Assembly: GCA_022843225.1 (NCBI GenBank)
Contig: JALHOC010000008.1
Coordinates: 1 to 64,000 of the forward strand
Origin: Hyphomonadaceae bacterium
GTDB taxonomy: Bacteria; Pseudomonadota; Alphaproteobacteria; Caulobacterales; Aquidulcibacteraceae
DNA: 64,000 bases
Direction of reading: 5' to 3'
The stretch's first letter is position 1. Each line of letters opens with the position of its first letter. Shown piece by piece: positions 17,249-25,150 of this stretch. Under the pieces are notes generated by a model, which ran no database searches, was not told the DNA's origin, and saw nothing but the letters and a program-made list of their open reading frames with translations. Made by a program: the position numbers and the translations under genes.

Positions 17249-18370
17249 CTACTCGGCGGCGATTCGCGCCGCAGCCAGATTTTCCTTGGTCGGCAATGGC
17301 CGCTCTAATTGGCCCCAATCGATCAGCACGTCGCCAGCGAGATCCTCATACTTCAGCGCGCCGAGCACGTCGTATTTCGGCCGTACGCGATCGGTGAGCA
17401 GGCCGACGCGCTTCAAGTTCGGCATGATCCGCTCGAACAGGAGTTCCTGGAACAGCTTGATCACCATGGAATCCATGATGTGTTTGCGCGCGGCTTCTTC
17501 ATTGAAGCCATATTCCCGCACGACATCCATGCCGAACAGACGATCGCGCATGATCGCGCAGGCTTGATAGGCGAACTCGGCGCGATCCTCGATCTCTTGC
17601 TCCGGCAGCGCCTTTATCCAATCCTCGAGGTAATTGACGCCGAAAGCGACATGGCGGCCCTCGTCGCGCATCACCAGCTCAACGACCTGCTTCAAGAGCG
17701 GGTCCTTCGTCGTGCGCACTTGGGTGCCGAAGGCCGCAAGCGCCAACCCCTCAATGATCAGCTGCATGCCAATGAATTTGAGGTCCCAGCGCTCATCGGA
17801 AAGCACTTTATCGATCAAGGCTTTCAGGTTCTTGTTGACCGGATACATCATGCCGCAGCGACGTCGCAGGTAGCCGTTGAACACCTCGACATGGCGCGCT
17901 TCGTCAAAGGTCTGCGATGCGGCATAGAGCTTCGCGTCCGCCGTTGGCGCACAGGACACCAGTTGCGAGGCCACAAGCATCGCGCCCTGCTCGCCGTGTA
18001 GGAATTGGCTCATGGTTTGCGCATGGCCCTTCCAAGCGAAGCGCACTTTCTCTTCGTGGCTGAGCGCTTCGTATTCATGATAGCCATTCAACGCGCCGAT
18101 GCTTTCGTGCATCGGAAAGTCGTTCATGTCGCAGGGCGCGTCCCAATCGACATCCAACGTCGCGTTCCAGTTATGGACCTTGCCCAATTCATAGAGGCGG
18201 CGAATTTTCGCGTTCGCGCTGTCGTAGTCCCAATTGTATGAGCCCGTCAGCGGCGTCTTGAATATCTCGCGGATGGTCTCGACGTCGCTCATCGTTAGCT
18301 TGTCGGCGAGATCGTCGTTATCGAACGTGCGCACCTCTTGCGGGGGCTGGGTCACGAGCCGAACATGCAT
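17249..18370 (-). CDS. Ferritin-like diiron protein
   Basis: A 373-residue helical protein. Two ExxH motifs are visible, DEARHVEVF and DEGRHVAFG, each preceded by a helix carrying another Glu (HGEQGAMLVAS and IEGLALAAFGT), the full set of ligands for a carboxylate-bridged diiron centre as in ribonucleotide reductase R2 or AurF-like oxygenases. The start has a strong GGAGGAG. The substrate is unknown; genes annotated only as ferritin-like domain proteins are common in alphaproteobacteria. It stands alone, with the NTF2-like gene following. Confidence 0.85.
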   Translation of the reverse strand: MHVRLVTQPPQEVRTFDNDDLADKLTMSDVETIREIFKTPLTGSYNWDYDSANAKIRRLYELGKVHNWNATLDVDWDAPCDMNDFPMHESIGALNGYHEYEALSHEEKVRFAWKGHAQTMSQFLHGEQGAMLVASQLVSCAPTADAKLYAASQTFDEARHVEVFNGYLRRRCGMMYPVNKNLKALIDKVLSDERWDLKFIGMQLIIEGLALAAFGTQVRTTKDPLLKQVVELVMRDEGRHVAFGVNYLEDWIKALPEQEIEDRAEFAYQACAIMRDRLFGMDVVREYGFNEEAARKHIMDSMVIKLFQELLFERIMPNLKRVGLLTDRVRPKYDVLGALKYEDLAGDVLIDWGQLERPLPTKENLAAARIAAE

Positions 18371-18481
18371 TTTTGCGCTCCTCCCTTAAAGATGACGGCA
18401 GCGTCAACTTTCTAGGGCGGTCCGCATTGATTCCGATCAACGGTACTGGGCGCCAGCGCTGGCGCGCCCTAAGTCGAGGGC

Positions 18482-19354
18482 ATGCGCCTCCCCCTGATCG
18501 CGTTCGCTGTGCTCCTGATGTCGGCCTGCGCCGGAAACATCGAAACCGAGGGCGACAAGCGCTTCCCCGTGTCCTCAGATTATCCCTCGGGGACCATGGA
18601 GCGGATCGACTTCACAGCTGGCGTTCCGGAGGCATGGCGCATTTCCGCTCTGCGCACGCCCGAGCGAGCCGAGGCGGATTGGAAGGTCGTGATCGTGACC
18701 GGCACGCCGTCCTGGAGCGAGTACTGGGCGCCCACGCTGGCCGGCGCTCCCGACAATTGGGAAGTCATCGTCGCCGACCGCCCAGGCTTCCAAACCAGTG
18801 AGCCGCAAGAGGCGGTGCGCGATCTGGCGCAACAGGCCGACGCCCTCGCGCCAATGCTGAACGCCCGCGAAGGGCAGCGCGTGCTGCTCGTTGGTCAGAG
18901 CTTTGGCGCGCCGGTGGCGACTTTGATGGCGCAGCGTCACGCGCGCGATGTGGACGCGGTGCTTCTAGTGTCCGCGTTCTTTGGCGACGCAGGGCCGACC
19001 GCGCGACGGATGCTGGGTGTTGGACGTGTGGTTCGCCCGCTGCTGCCGCGCGATCTCAAGAACTCGATCACGGAAGTCTCTGCCCAGCGCGAGCAATTGC
19101 CCGCGGTGTTTGAGGCCTTTGCCGCCCTGACCCAACCTGTCGTCTTCGTTCACGGCGATTCCGACAGTTTCGTGCCGCTCGAAGCCAACCAGCGCATCGC
19201 CGATGAGAACTCTCGTTCACTCATCTCAGTGCCTGACGGCGATCATTTCTTAAATGCGTGTTGTGTGCCGGCTTTGCTCGACGCAATGGCCGCTGCGATC
19301 GCGGAAGCGGAGGCGGCTACAGCAACATCTCGTTCGCGCCCGGTGGACGAATAA
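18482..19354 (+). CDS. Alpha/beta hydrolase, predicted lipoprotein
   Basis: A 290-residue protein. The N-terminus ends in MSAC, a plausible lipobox (Cys16). The serine nucleophile lies in LLVGQSFGAP (Ser140), the acid probably in VFVHGDSDSFVP and the catalytic His in PDGDHFLN. The oxyanion region is VIVTGTPSWSEYW. It could be an esterase or lipase of the periplasm. Its 3' end overlaps the convergent unknown gene by 38 bases. Confidence 0.85.
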   Translation: MRLPLIAFAVLLMSACAGNIETEGDKRFPVSSDYPSGTMERIDFTAGVPEAWRISALRTPERAEADWKVVIVTGTPSWSEYWAPTLAGAPDNWEVIVADRPGFQTSEPQEAVRDLAQQADALAPMLNAREGQRVLLVGQSFGAPVATLMAQRHARDVDAVLLVSAFFGDAGPTARRMLGVGRVVRPLLPRDLKNSITEVSAQREQLPAVFEAFAALTQPVVFVHGDSDSFVPLEANQRIADENSRSLISVPDGDHFLNACCVPALLDAMAAAIAEAEAATATSRSRPVDE

Positions 19355-20468
19355 GCTGTAGCCCGCTGAGCATGCGGTCGAAGTCTTGCACCATCTCCTG
19401 CGCCTCTTCGCCGTCAAGGCGGCGCGTGGCTTTCTCGGGAAACCTGAACCCCCAGAACGAATAGATGTGCTTAACCGCGCCAATGGCCTCCCCCAAGGCG
19501 AGGAATTGCGCCGGCGCGGCGAGCAGAAACGACCGAAACGCAGCTGGATCGCCGCGCGTCAACGCGGAAAACGCGCGCGCATAAGCGGCCATCGCGTCGC
19601 TGGCCGTGAACGTCACCATGTCGATGCGGTGCATGATGCTCTGACGCAACGCGTCGACCTCCTGCCGCACGCGGCGATCGTCGGATGCGATCACGCAGGA
19701 TAGGAAACTCGCCCCGAACGCCTGCTGGCGTTCCGCGAAGTCGGTCAGCATCCACTTATAGTACAAAAAGCCCTTCCAAGCGAACACGCCTTCGCCGAAC
19801 TCTCCGACACTCAAGCGCAATGTGTCTCGCAACGGAGCGAGCAATTGCGCGTTCTCGTCCGTCATCAGTTTTTCAGCGAGCCGCATCGAGAGCGTCTCGG
19901 CACGCCGCCCGGCAGCCCCGAAAGCGAGACCGACGAGCGGTTCGATTTCGCGGCGGACGAATTCCTGCATGGATGAGATGTCGGCGTCCGACATCTCGAA
20001 GAAACATTTCGCGGGTTCGCGCCCCGCCCGCTTCAGATGCTCGCGCATCATGAACGGATCGAAGGACGGCATTTCGTGCAGAAGCTCAATCAGTTCGAGA
20101 TCGGACGCGTAGTCCTCCTCACCCACGGAAGCGCCCACCGCCTTGCGCATCAATTGGTCGAACTTCCGCTCACCGACCATGAGGCTGGCGCCGCCGAGTT
20201 CCAGTTCCGTTGGCGAGTATGGGATCACAAGTTTGGTCGTGTGCGGCTCGGCGCGAAAAAACAGCGCGCGTTCGTGATCGCGCACGACATGTTTCAAGAT
20301 CAGAGTGCGATTGAGCTTGGGGATGCGAAACAACGGCTTGGCGGCGAAATCCGCGCTGTCGCCGAAGCGCTCAAACACCAGCGCCAGATTGAGCACGCGC
20401 GCGGTTGAGCCGCTGGCGCGGATCAAGGACAGGTCGCGGTGGCCGTTACTGGGCTTCGCTTTCGCCAT
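19317..20468 (-). CDS. Conserved-looking hypothetical protein (383 aa)
   Basis: A soluble protein of 383 residues that I do not recognise. It has a beta-rich N-terminus (about 1-90) with many charged residues and a helical C-terminal two thirds. No signal peptide, membrane helix or clear catalytic motif is seen. It follows tolC by 41 bases on the same strand and is probably co-transcribed with it, which is unusual for an apparently cytoplasmic protein. Its length and frame quality argue for a real gene. Confidence 0.75.
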   Translation of the reverse strand: MAKAKPSNGHRDLSLIRASGSTARVLNLALVFERFGDSADFAAKPLFRIPKLNRTLILKHVVRDHERALFFRAEPHTTKLVIPYSPTELELGGASLMVGERKFDQLMRKAVGASVGEEDYASDLELIELLHEMPSFDPFMMREHLKRAGREPAKCFFEMSDADISSMQEFVRREIEPLVGLAFGAAGRRAETLSMRLAEKLMTDENAQLLAPLRDTLRLSVGEFGEGVFAWKGFLYYKWMLTDFAERQQAFGASFLSCVIASDDRRVRQEVDALRQSIMHRIDMVTFTASDAMAAYARAFSALTRGDPAAFRSFLLAAPAQFLALGEAIGAVKHIYSFWGFRFPEKATRRLDGEEAQEMVQDFDRMLSGLQLIRPPGANEMLL

Positions 20469-20509
20469 GGGGCTTTGTAGCGCCCGCCGGCAACCTTTCG
20501 GTTAACGCC

Positions 20510-21802
20510 TTAACGCCCGCGCAGGGCGTCGCGGTTTTCTTCGGTTTCGACCGGGGGCCGGAGCACGCCAACGGCGGCTAGCATCTGGCGCTCGGCGACC
20601 ACAACATCGCGTTCGGCCTGCGCCAGGGCGAGCCGCGCGATCAGCAAATCCTGCTCCTGATCGAGAACTTCCACGGTGGAACGCAGGCCCGTTTCCTGTT
20701 CGAGCGTCACGCCTTCATAGGCCAGTTCAGACGCCTCCACCTGCTCGCGTGCGGAATCGACCGCGGCTCGCGCCGAGGCCAAGCCTGTCCAGGCATTGGT
20801 CACACTTTCCTGTACCGCCCGCTGGGCGTCGGCGAGATCCAGGTTGGTGGCCGCCCGCAAGGCGCGTTGTTGGCGCGTGCGCGAACGGATGGCGCCGCCC
20901 TGCAATAGCGGGATCGCCACGCGAACGCCGAGTGTTTCCCCGTCGAAGCCGCTAGTGTCGTCCTCAAAGTCGGCGCCCTCTTGCAAGCCCGCCTCAACGG
21001 TGACGCGCGCGCGCCCTTGCGAAGCCGCAACATCGACATTTGCGTCCGCCAGTTGGGTGTCAGCCACGGCGCTACGCAGAACGGGACTGGTATCAACCGC
21101 GTTGCTGAGCGCGGTTTCAAGATCCATTGGTAAACCTTGAACAGCGGGCGGCGCTTGAAGATCGGAAGGCGGGCGACCAATCAAACGCAGATAAGCTTGC
21201 GTCGCGGCGGCCAGGCCGCCTTGCGCCTGCACCAATTGCGTACGCGCCTGCGCAAGTCGCGCCTGGCTTTGCGCCACATCGGTGCGCGTGACCACGCCGG
21301 CGTCGAACTGCGCTTGAGCGAATTCATAGAGGCGTGTGAGATTGGTCACCGTAGTTTGGCGCGCCGCGACCACAGCTTGAGCCTGACGCACGTCAGCGTA
21401 AGCGCGCGTCACATTGAGCAGCAAGGATTGCAGCGCGAAATCGTAATCCGCCACGGCGCCGCGAATTTGCGCGCGCGCCGCGCGCGTGGACGCCAGCACG
21501 CGCCCAGAACCAAAGATCAGTTGCGACGCGTTAGCCGACGCTACCCAGTCCTCGCTCTCCACATTTTGCGGCGGCGTATCGCTTTCACGATCGCTGCGCT
21601 GGGCTAGGCCGCTGACGTTGATTTGCGGCAAGGCCTCCGCCCAAGCTTGCGGCAGCGCTTCCCGCGTCGCGCGAAGCCTCTGGCGTTGCGCCGCGAGGCT
21701 GGGGTTTGAGTCGACCGCCGCGATCATCGCCTCTTCAAGCGTATCGGCGGACGCCGGGACGGCAGCCATCAGCGCCACAAGGGAAACAATCAATCCGCGC
21801 AT
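20510..21802 (-). CDS. TolC-family outer-membrane efflux protein
   Basis: A 430-residue protein with a signal peptide (MRGLIVSLVALMAAVPASA) and two internally similar halves of coiled-coil helices (e.g. LEEAMIAAVDSNPSLAAQRQRLRATREALPQ and the later LSNAVDTSPVLRSAVADTQLADANVDVAASQGR), the TolC/OEP layout. It forms the outer-membrane channel of efflux pumps or type I secretion. No pump genes are adjacent, so the partner is unknown. Length matches alphaproteobacterial TolC homologues. Confidence 0.92.
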   Translation of the reverse strand: MRGLIVSLVALMAAVPASADTLEEAMIAAVDSNPSLAAQRQRLRATREALPQAWAEALPQINVSGLAQRSDRESDTPPQNVESEDWVASANASQLIFGSGRVLASTRAARAQIRGAVADYDFALQSLLLNVTRAYADVRQAQAVVAARQTTVTNLTRLYEFAQAQFDAGVVTRTDVAQSQARLAQARTQLVQAQGGLAAATQAYLRLIGRPPSDLQAPPAVQGLPMDLETALSNAVDTSPVLRSAVADTQLADANVDVAASQGRARVTVEAGLQEGADFEDDTSGFDGETLGVRVAIPLLQGGAIRSRTRQQRALRAATNLDLADAQRAVQESVTNAWTGLASARAAVDSAREQVEASELAYEGVTLEQETGLRSTVEVLDQEQDLLIARLALAQAERDVVVAERQMLAAVGVLRPPVETEENRDALRGR

Positions 21803-22015
21803 GAGAACTTCTTCCTCGGCTCGCTGTTCAGCCGCGCAATAATTCTGCGACCGACGTGCGAATGTGGGGTTAAGAACCGCTTTCAGGGAGGGCGATGCAA
21901 GCCCTTTCGCGCAAAAAAGCAGGCGCGCGCGCTCACGTCACACCAGCGTTTTCTGACACCTGTCAATGTGTTGCGCGTTGCGTCATCAGACCTTCATCGA
22001 AGGTGCGCGCGGAAT

Positions 22016-22048
22016 GCGACCGGCGCTTGTGAGGCAAACGCCGGTCGC
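22016..22048. other. Perfect 10-bp hairpin in the 324-base tolC upstream gap
   Basis: GCGACCGGCG (22016-22025) pairs perfectly with CGCCGGTCGC (22039-22048) across 13 bases. It lies in the gap 21803-22126 between the tolC start and the EF-hand gene stop, both on the minus strand. No T-tract follows on either side. It may mark the 3' end of the EF-hand transcript. Nothing else was recognised in the gap. Confidence 0.5.
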
Positions 22049-22126
22049 GAGACGCAATCCCGGATGGGAGGACCCAGGCGCGGCTATCCAAGTCAAACGC
22101 CGAGAGACGGCAGGTTCCGTCGTTTA

Positions 22127-22618
22127 CTAGCGTTGCGGCGGCAGTTCGCCGGGAGTTGGGCGTCGCGGAGTCGGCGGCCGCGCCTGGCCAACCAACCTCA
22201 CGAGCTCGGCGCGCACGAGCACACCGTTTTCGTCGGAATCATAATCACTGACCCGTGCCCTGATCTCGGCTTCGAACTCTTCCCGCGTGATCACATTATC
22301 GACGTTTCGGTCGAAATCGAGCCGATACGGCCCCATTTGCGTGCCGCCGAGCGCCACGTTCGACCAATTCTGAAACTCGATGGGCTGGAGTGCGTTGTCG
22401 CGATTGGCGTCCGCGCGTGTGAATTCGCGGGAGAGGCCGGCATCGACCTCGGCGGCGCTCGTCGACAAATCCGCATCCGCATCGAAACTCACCAGCATGA
22501 GCGCGTCAGCGGACAAGATCGCCCGAATTGGGGACGTATCGCGCGATGGCGCGCTGCCGCCCGAGGCGCACGCACCCAATGCGACAGCGCACGCCGCCGC
22601 CAGAACTTGGACCTTCAT
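22127..22618 (-). CDS. EF-hand lipoprotein
   Basis: The start at 22618 (163 residues) follows GAGGGG; the track start is 39 codons too long. The lipobox is ALGAC (Cys about 16). Four EF-hand-like loops are present: DADADLSTSAAE, DANRDNALQPIE, DRNVDNVITREE (partly shifted) and DSDENGVLVRAE, so it should bind calcium in the periplasm. The C-terminal tail is Pro/Arg rich. Function beyond calcium binding is unknown. Confidence 0.83.
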   Translation of the reverse strand: MKVQVLAAACAVALGACASGGSAPSRDTSPIRAILSADALMLVSFDADADLSTSAAEVDAGLSREFTRADANRDNALQPIEFQNWSNVALGGTQMGPYRLDFDRNVDNVITREEFEAEIRARVSDYDSDENGVLVRAELVRLVGQARPPTPRRPTPGELPPQR

Positions 22619-22742
22619 GCACGACCCCTCTTTATTCCGCCGCATCGGACAGCCCGACCTAGGCAGCCTTGTGGCGGCATTGCGCCCAAGGCCCCATACA
22701 GGGGAAGATTGGCGCCGAGCCATATCAGAAGGCAAGCAACCC

Positions 22743-22778
22743 CCTAAGAAAAACGGCGCCGCTCGCGCGACGCCGTTT
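22743..22778 (-). terminator. Intrinsic terminator of the TraB/GumN gene
   Basis: AAACGGCG (22751-22758) and CGCCGTTT (22771-22778) form a perfect 8-bp stem. Read on the minus strand, the stem is followed by TTTTTCTTAG, a good U-tract. It starts 22 bases after the stop codon of the TraB/GumN gene. Confidence 0.8.
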
Positions 22779-22799
22779 CCTCGGAGCCTAACCAGCGCC

Positions 22800-23720
22800 T
22801 TAGCCCGGTGCGCCGACGCGCTCTACTGTGACGCCGCGCGCGCGCAATTGCGCCACTAGACCATCGGGGCCAACCAGGTGGGCCGCGCCAACGCCGACGA
22901 AATCGACGCCCGAACCGCCGAGCTCTTGAACCAATGTCGCAACCCACGCTTGATTACGCTGCGTGATCAACACCGCATACACTTCAGGATATTCATCGCG
23001 CATCTGCTCGTTGAGCAGCGTCTCTAGCGCCGACACATCGCCGCGCTCCCAGGCCGCGCTCATTTGATCGAGCATTTCCGCGCCGCGATCGGCTTCATCG
23101 ATGGCTTCGACCAACATCTGCCGCTGCAGCTCAGGCGAGAGATTGGCGAAGAACCCGATCTGCTGTTGCGGCGTTTCAAAGGCGCGCATGCGCTTGCCAT
23201 TTGCATCGCCAAACGCATCGATGGCGCGATCAACGCCAGCTTGGGGATTGTAGCCAGCTTGCATCATCGGCAGCACGGTCAGCGTCAACGCCGCAAACCA
23301 TGGCTGCAGGGGTTCGAGTTGTTGCGCTTGCAGTCCAAAACGCTGCGCGGTCGCGGCCAGGCGCTGGTTCTCGTCGGGCGTCAGCCAGCTCGATAGCGGC
23401 CGCCCCGCCGGCGCGATGCCGCTTTGCATCGCCAATTGTTGCGTCTGCGCTTCCGCTTCGGGCGAGATTTCGAGCTCAGTCCAGATCTCTTCTGATCGCG
23501 CTAAGGCCGCTTCGACATCGGGGCTGCCCCAAGGCTCGCCGTCGCGGCGCAAATGGATCGTGCCGTAGAGATAGATCGCGGAGTCCGCATCGCGCGCGAC
23601 ATAAAGCGCGGGACCGCTTGTCGCTTGCCGCGCGGGTTCAGTTTGAGCCGGCGCGCCGCTGGAGGCGCATCCCCACACCAAGGCGATCGAAGCGATCGCC
23701 GCCAATACCCGTTTTTTCAT
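22800..23720 (-). CDS. TraB/GumN family lipoprotein
   Basis: The start at 23720 gives 306 residues, MKKRVLAAIASIALVWGCASS, with lipobox VWGC; the track's longer start is unlikely. The family motif LYGTIHLRRDG (about residues 50-60) and the C-terminal FVGVGAAHLVGPDGLVAQLRARG are clear TraB/GumN features. The family has an EreA/ChaN-like fold with proposed metalloprotease activity; the biological role in bacteria is uncertain. It ends with a strong terminator. Confidence 0.88.
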   Translation of the reverse strand: MKKRVLAAIASIALVWGCASSGAPAQTEPARQATSGPALYVARDADSAIYLYGTIHLRRDGEPWGSPDVEAALARSEEIWTELEISPEAEAQTQQLAMQSGIAPAGRPLSSWLTPDENQRLAATAQRFGLQAQQLEPLQPWFAALTLTVLPMMQAGYNPQAGVDRAIDAFGDANGKRMRAFETPQQQIGFFANLSPELQRQMLVEAIDEADRGAEMLDQMSAAWERGDVSALETLLNEQMRDEYPEVYAVLITQRNQAWVATLVQELGGSGVDFVGVGAAHLVGPDGLVAQLRARGVTVERVGAPG

Positions 23721-23733
23721 GGCCTTCTCTCCT

Positions 23734-23949
23734 TTATTCCGCCGCCTGAGCAGCAACGGTTTCGTCAAAGAAAATCTCTTCGATATGCAGCTTGAACAGC
23801 CGCGCGATTTTGAATGCCAACGGCAAAGAGGGATCGTATCGGCCGGTCTCAATGGCGTTGATGGTCTGGCGTGACGCGCCGAGCTTTTCGGCGAGATCGG
23901 CCTGGCTCCATTCGCGCTCGGCGCGGAGCACTCTGAGGCGATTTTTCAT
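23734..23949 (-). CDS. XRE-family small HTH regulator
   Basis: The start at 23949 gives a 71-residue Cro/C1-type HTH (MKNRLRVLRAEREWSQADLAEKLGASRQTINAIETGRYDPSL) with a short helical tail. It is fused translationally to the gene before it: the ATG overlaps the TGA stop of the membrane protein (ATGA). Such small XRE proteins normally repress their own operon; the palindrome and repeats at 24979-25085 are the likely operators (inference). It is followed 13 bases later by the TraB/GumN gene start. Confidence 0.9.
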   Translation of the reverse strand: MKNRLRVLRAEREWSQADLAEKLGASRQTINAIETGRYDPSLPLAFKIARLFKLHIEEIFFDETVAAQAAE

Positions 23950-24848
23950 GCGGGCTTGCCCACGGTGGAGAAGTGTCCCACCGCCATGCTGGTCACGTAT
24001 GACGTCGCGATCATTTGGACGAGCACGAGCGCCAGGAAGACGCCAACCGCATCCAGACCAGGAGCGTAACCCAGCGCTTGCAGGCCGGCCCAAACGAAAG
24101 CCGCGAGCGTCAAAAACGCGCCCGAATACGCGTACCCCTCGACCACGTGGCGGCGCTGCATTTCGTCAAAGCCGCTCCACAAGCGATAATTGGCGAAGGC
24201 GCTGGCGAAGGCGGTGATGAAAGCGACGACAACCGGGGCAAGTCGGGCCGCTTCGTCGGCTTGACGACCAACCGCAAGCGCGGCGCACGCCACGCCAATC
24301 GTGATCGTCGCGAAGGACGCCCACGCATAGACACGCCGCTCCAGCCTGCGCACCTCAAGGCATTCGGCATCCGCTTCATCTATCTGCAGTGCAGCGACCG
24401 CGGGCCGGCCGCCGAATGCGATGGCGCCGATGAGACCGCCCATGGTGATGCAATACGCGGCCAGGATCCACAGGAAGCTGTCCAGCAAGGTCGCTTCAGC
24501 CAGCGGCCCGGTCAGGCGCGCCGCCAACTCGGGTACACCGGCGAAAAGATCGAGCGCGAATGCCATGCCCGCCCCGGCGAATGCGCCGAACACACCGTAA
24601 ATCACCCATCGCATGCCTTGAGTGCGGCCCTTACCGAGCCATTGGCCAAGGACGATCGCGCCCACGATCAGCACAACCGGCGTCGCGTGTAGCAGGGCAA
24701 TCGCGATACCCTGCGGCACGCCTGCGCCCGTGAGGCCGGCGAGCGCGTCCGCCTCAGGCCTTCCCGTCGCCGATAACAGCGCGGCAAGCGCCGCCAGTGT
24801 AACGAGGCCGAAGCCTCGCACCCGGTTCGAGTTCGCAGCTTGGGTCAT
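23946..24848 (-). CDS. Multispan membrane protein coupled to the XRE regulator
   Basis: The start is placed at 24848 (300 residues), the second Met of the track ORF. About eight hydrophobic segments are seen (e.g. GIAIALLHATPVVLIVGAIV, MRWVIYGVFGAFAGAGMAFAL, AVGVFLALVLVQMIATSYVT). A cytosolic loop in the middle is charged (ALQIDEADAECLEVRRLERR). I do not recognise the family. The stop overlaps the XRE start. Pairs of a membrane protein with a small XRE repressor are widespread; the membrane protein is often the regulated output. Confidence 0.75.
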   Translation of the reverse strand: MTQAANSNRVRGFGLVTLAALAALLSATGRPEADALAGLTGAGVPQGIAIALLHATPVVLIVGAIVLGQWLGKGRTQGMRWVIYGVFGAFAGAGMAFALDLFAGVPELAARLTGPLAEATLLDSFLWILAAYCITMGGLIGAIAFGGRPAVAALQIDEADAECLEVRRLERRVYAWASFATITIGVACAALAVGRQADEAARLAPVVVAFITAFASAFANYRLWSGFDEMQRRHVVEGYAYSGAFLTLAAFVWAGLQALGYAPGLDAVGVFLALVLVQMIATSYVTSMAVGHFSTVGKPA

Positions 24849-24856
24849 GACATCCC

Positions 24857-24967
24857 TCACGCGAACATCTGCGCGGACTGGCCGAGCACGGAGAGGCCGA
24901 TCGGCGCGACCAAAGCAATTGCGAGAGCGAGGCTGGCGAGCCGGCCCAGGAACGAAAACACTTTCAT
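24857..24967 (-). CDS. 36-residue membrane peptide, first gene of the XRE operon
   Basis: The ORF is absent from the track because of its size. From ATG at 24967 it reads MKVFSFLGRLASLALAIALV... and stops at 24857, with one hydrophobic helix (about residues 10-28). AAAGGGG lies 6-12 bases upstream, better than the RBS of the next gene. The stop is 9 bases before the ATG of the membrane protein, so this is either a leader peptide or a small partner subunit. Support is sequence-only but coherent. Confidence 0.6.
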   Translation of the reverse strand: MKVFSFLGRLASLALAIALVAPIGLSVLGQSAQMFA

Positions 24968-24978
24968 GGCAAACCCCT

Positions 24979-25005
24979 TTGTCTAAGTGACAAGGGTATT
25001 TGTCA
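24979..25005. promoter_or_regulatory. Palindromic operator-like site TTGTC-N5-GACAA
   Basis: TTGTC (24979-24983) and GACAA (24989-24993) form a perfect palindrome with a 5-base spacer, 12 bases before the start of the 36-aa peptide. A third half-site, TTGTCA, follows at 25000-25005. The layout fits a dimeric XRE/Cro repressor; the coupled XRE gene makes autoregulation the simplest reading. Confidence 0.6.
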
Positions 25006-25032
25006 TGGATGCACCCTGCGTGTCAAGTATCT

Positions 25033-25085
25033 TTTCCAAAAAGATCCTGAAACTTTCCAAAAAGACTGGGTGGTTTTCCAAAATG
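25033..25085. promoter_or_regulatory. Three TTTCCAAAA repeats spaced exactly 21 bp
   Basis: TTTCCAAAAAGA occurs at 25033 and 25054 and TTTCCAAAATG at 25075, with a period of 21 bases, i.e. two helical turns, so all three lie on the same DNA face. They lie in the gap between the XRE operon and the dcd stop, upstream of the palindrome. The spacing and sequence differ from the TTGTC site, so a second regulator may be involved. Confidence 0.65.
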
Positions 25086-25150
25086 TCGGGTGCCGCGCGG
25101 TCGCCTTCGGCCGCAGGCTCGTAGCTTATGAATTTGATTTTATTTAGTAT

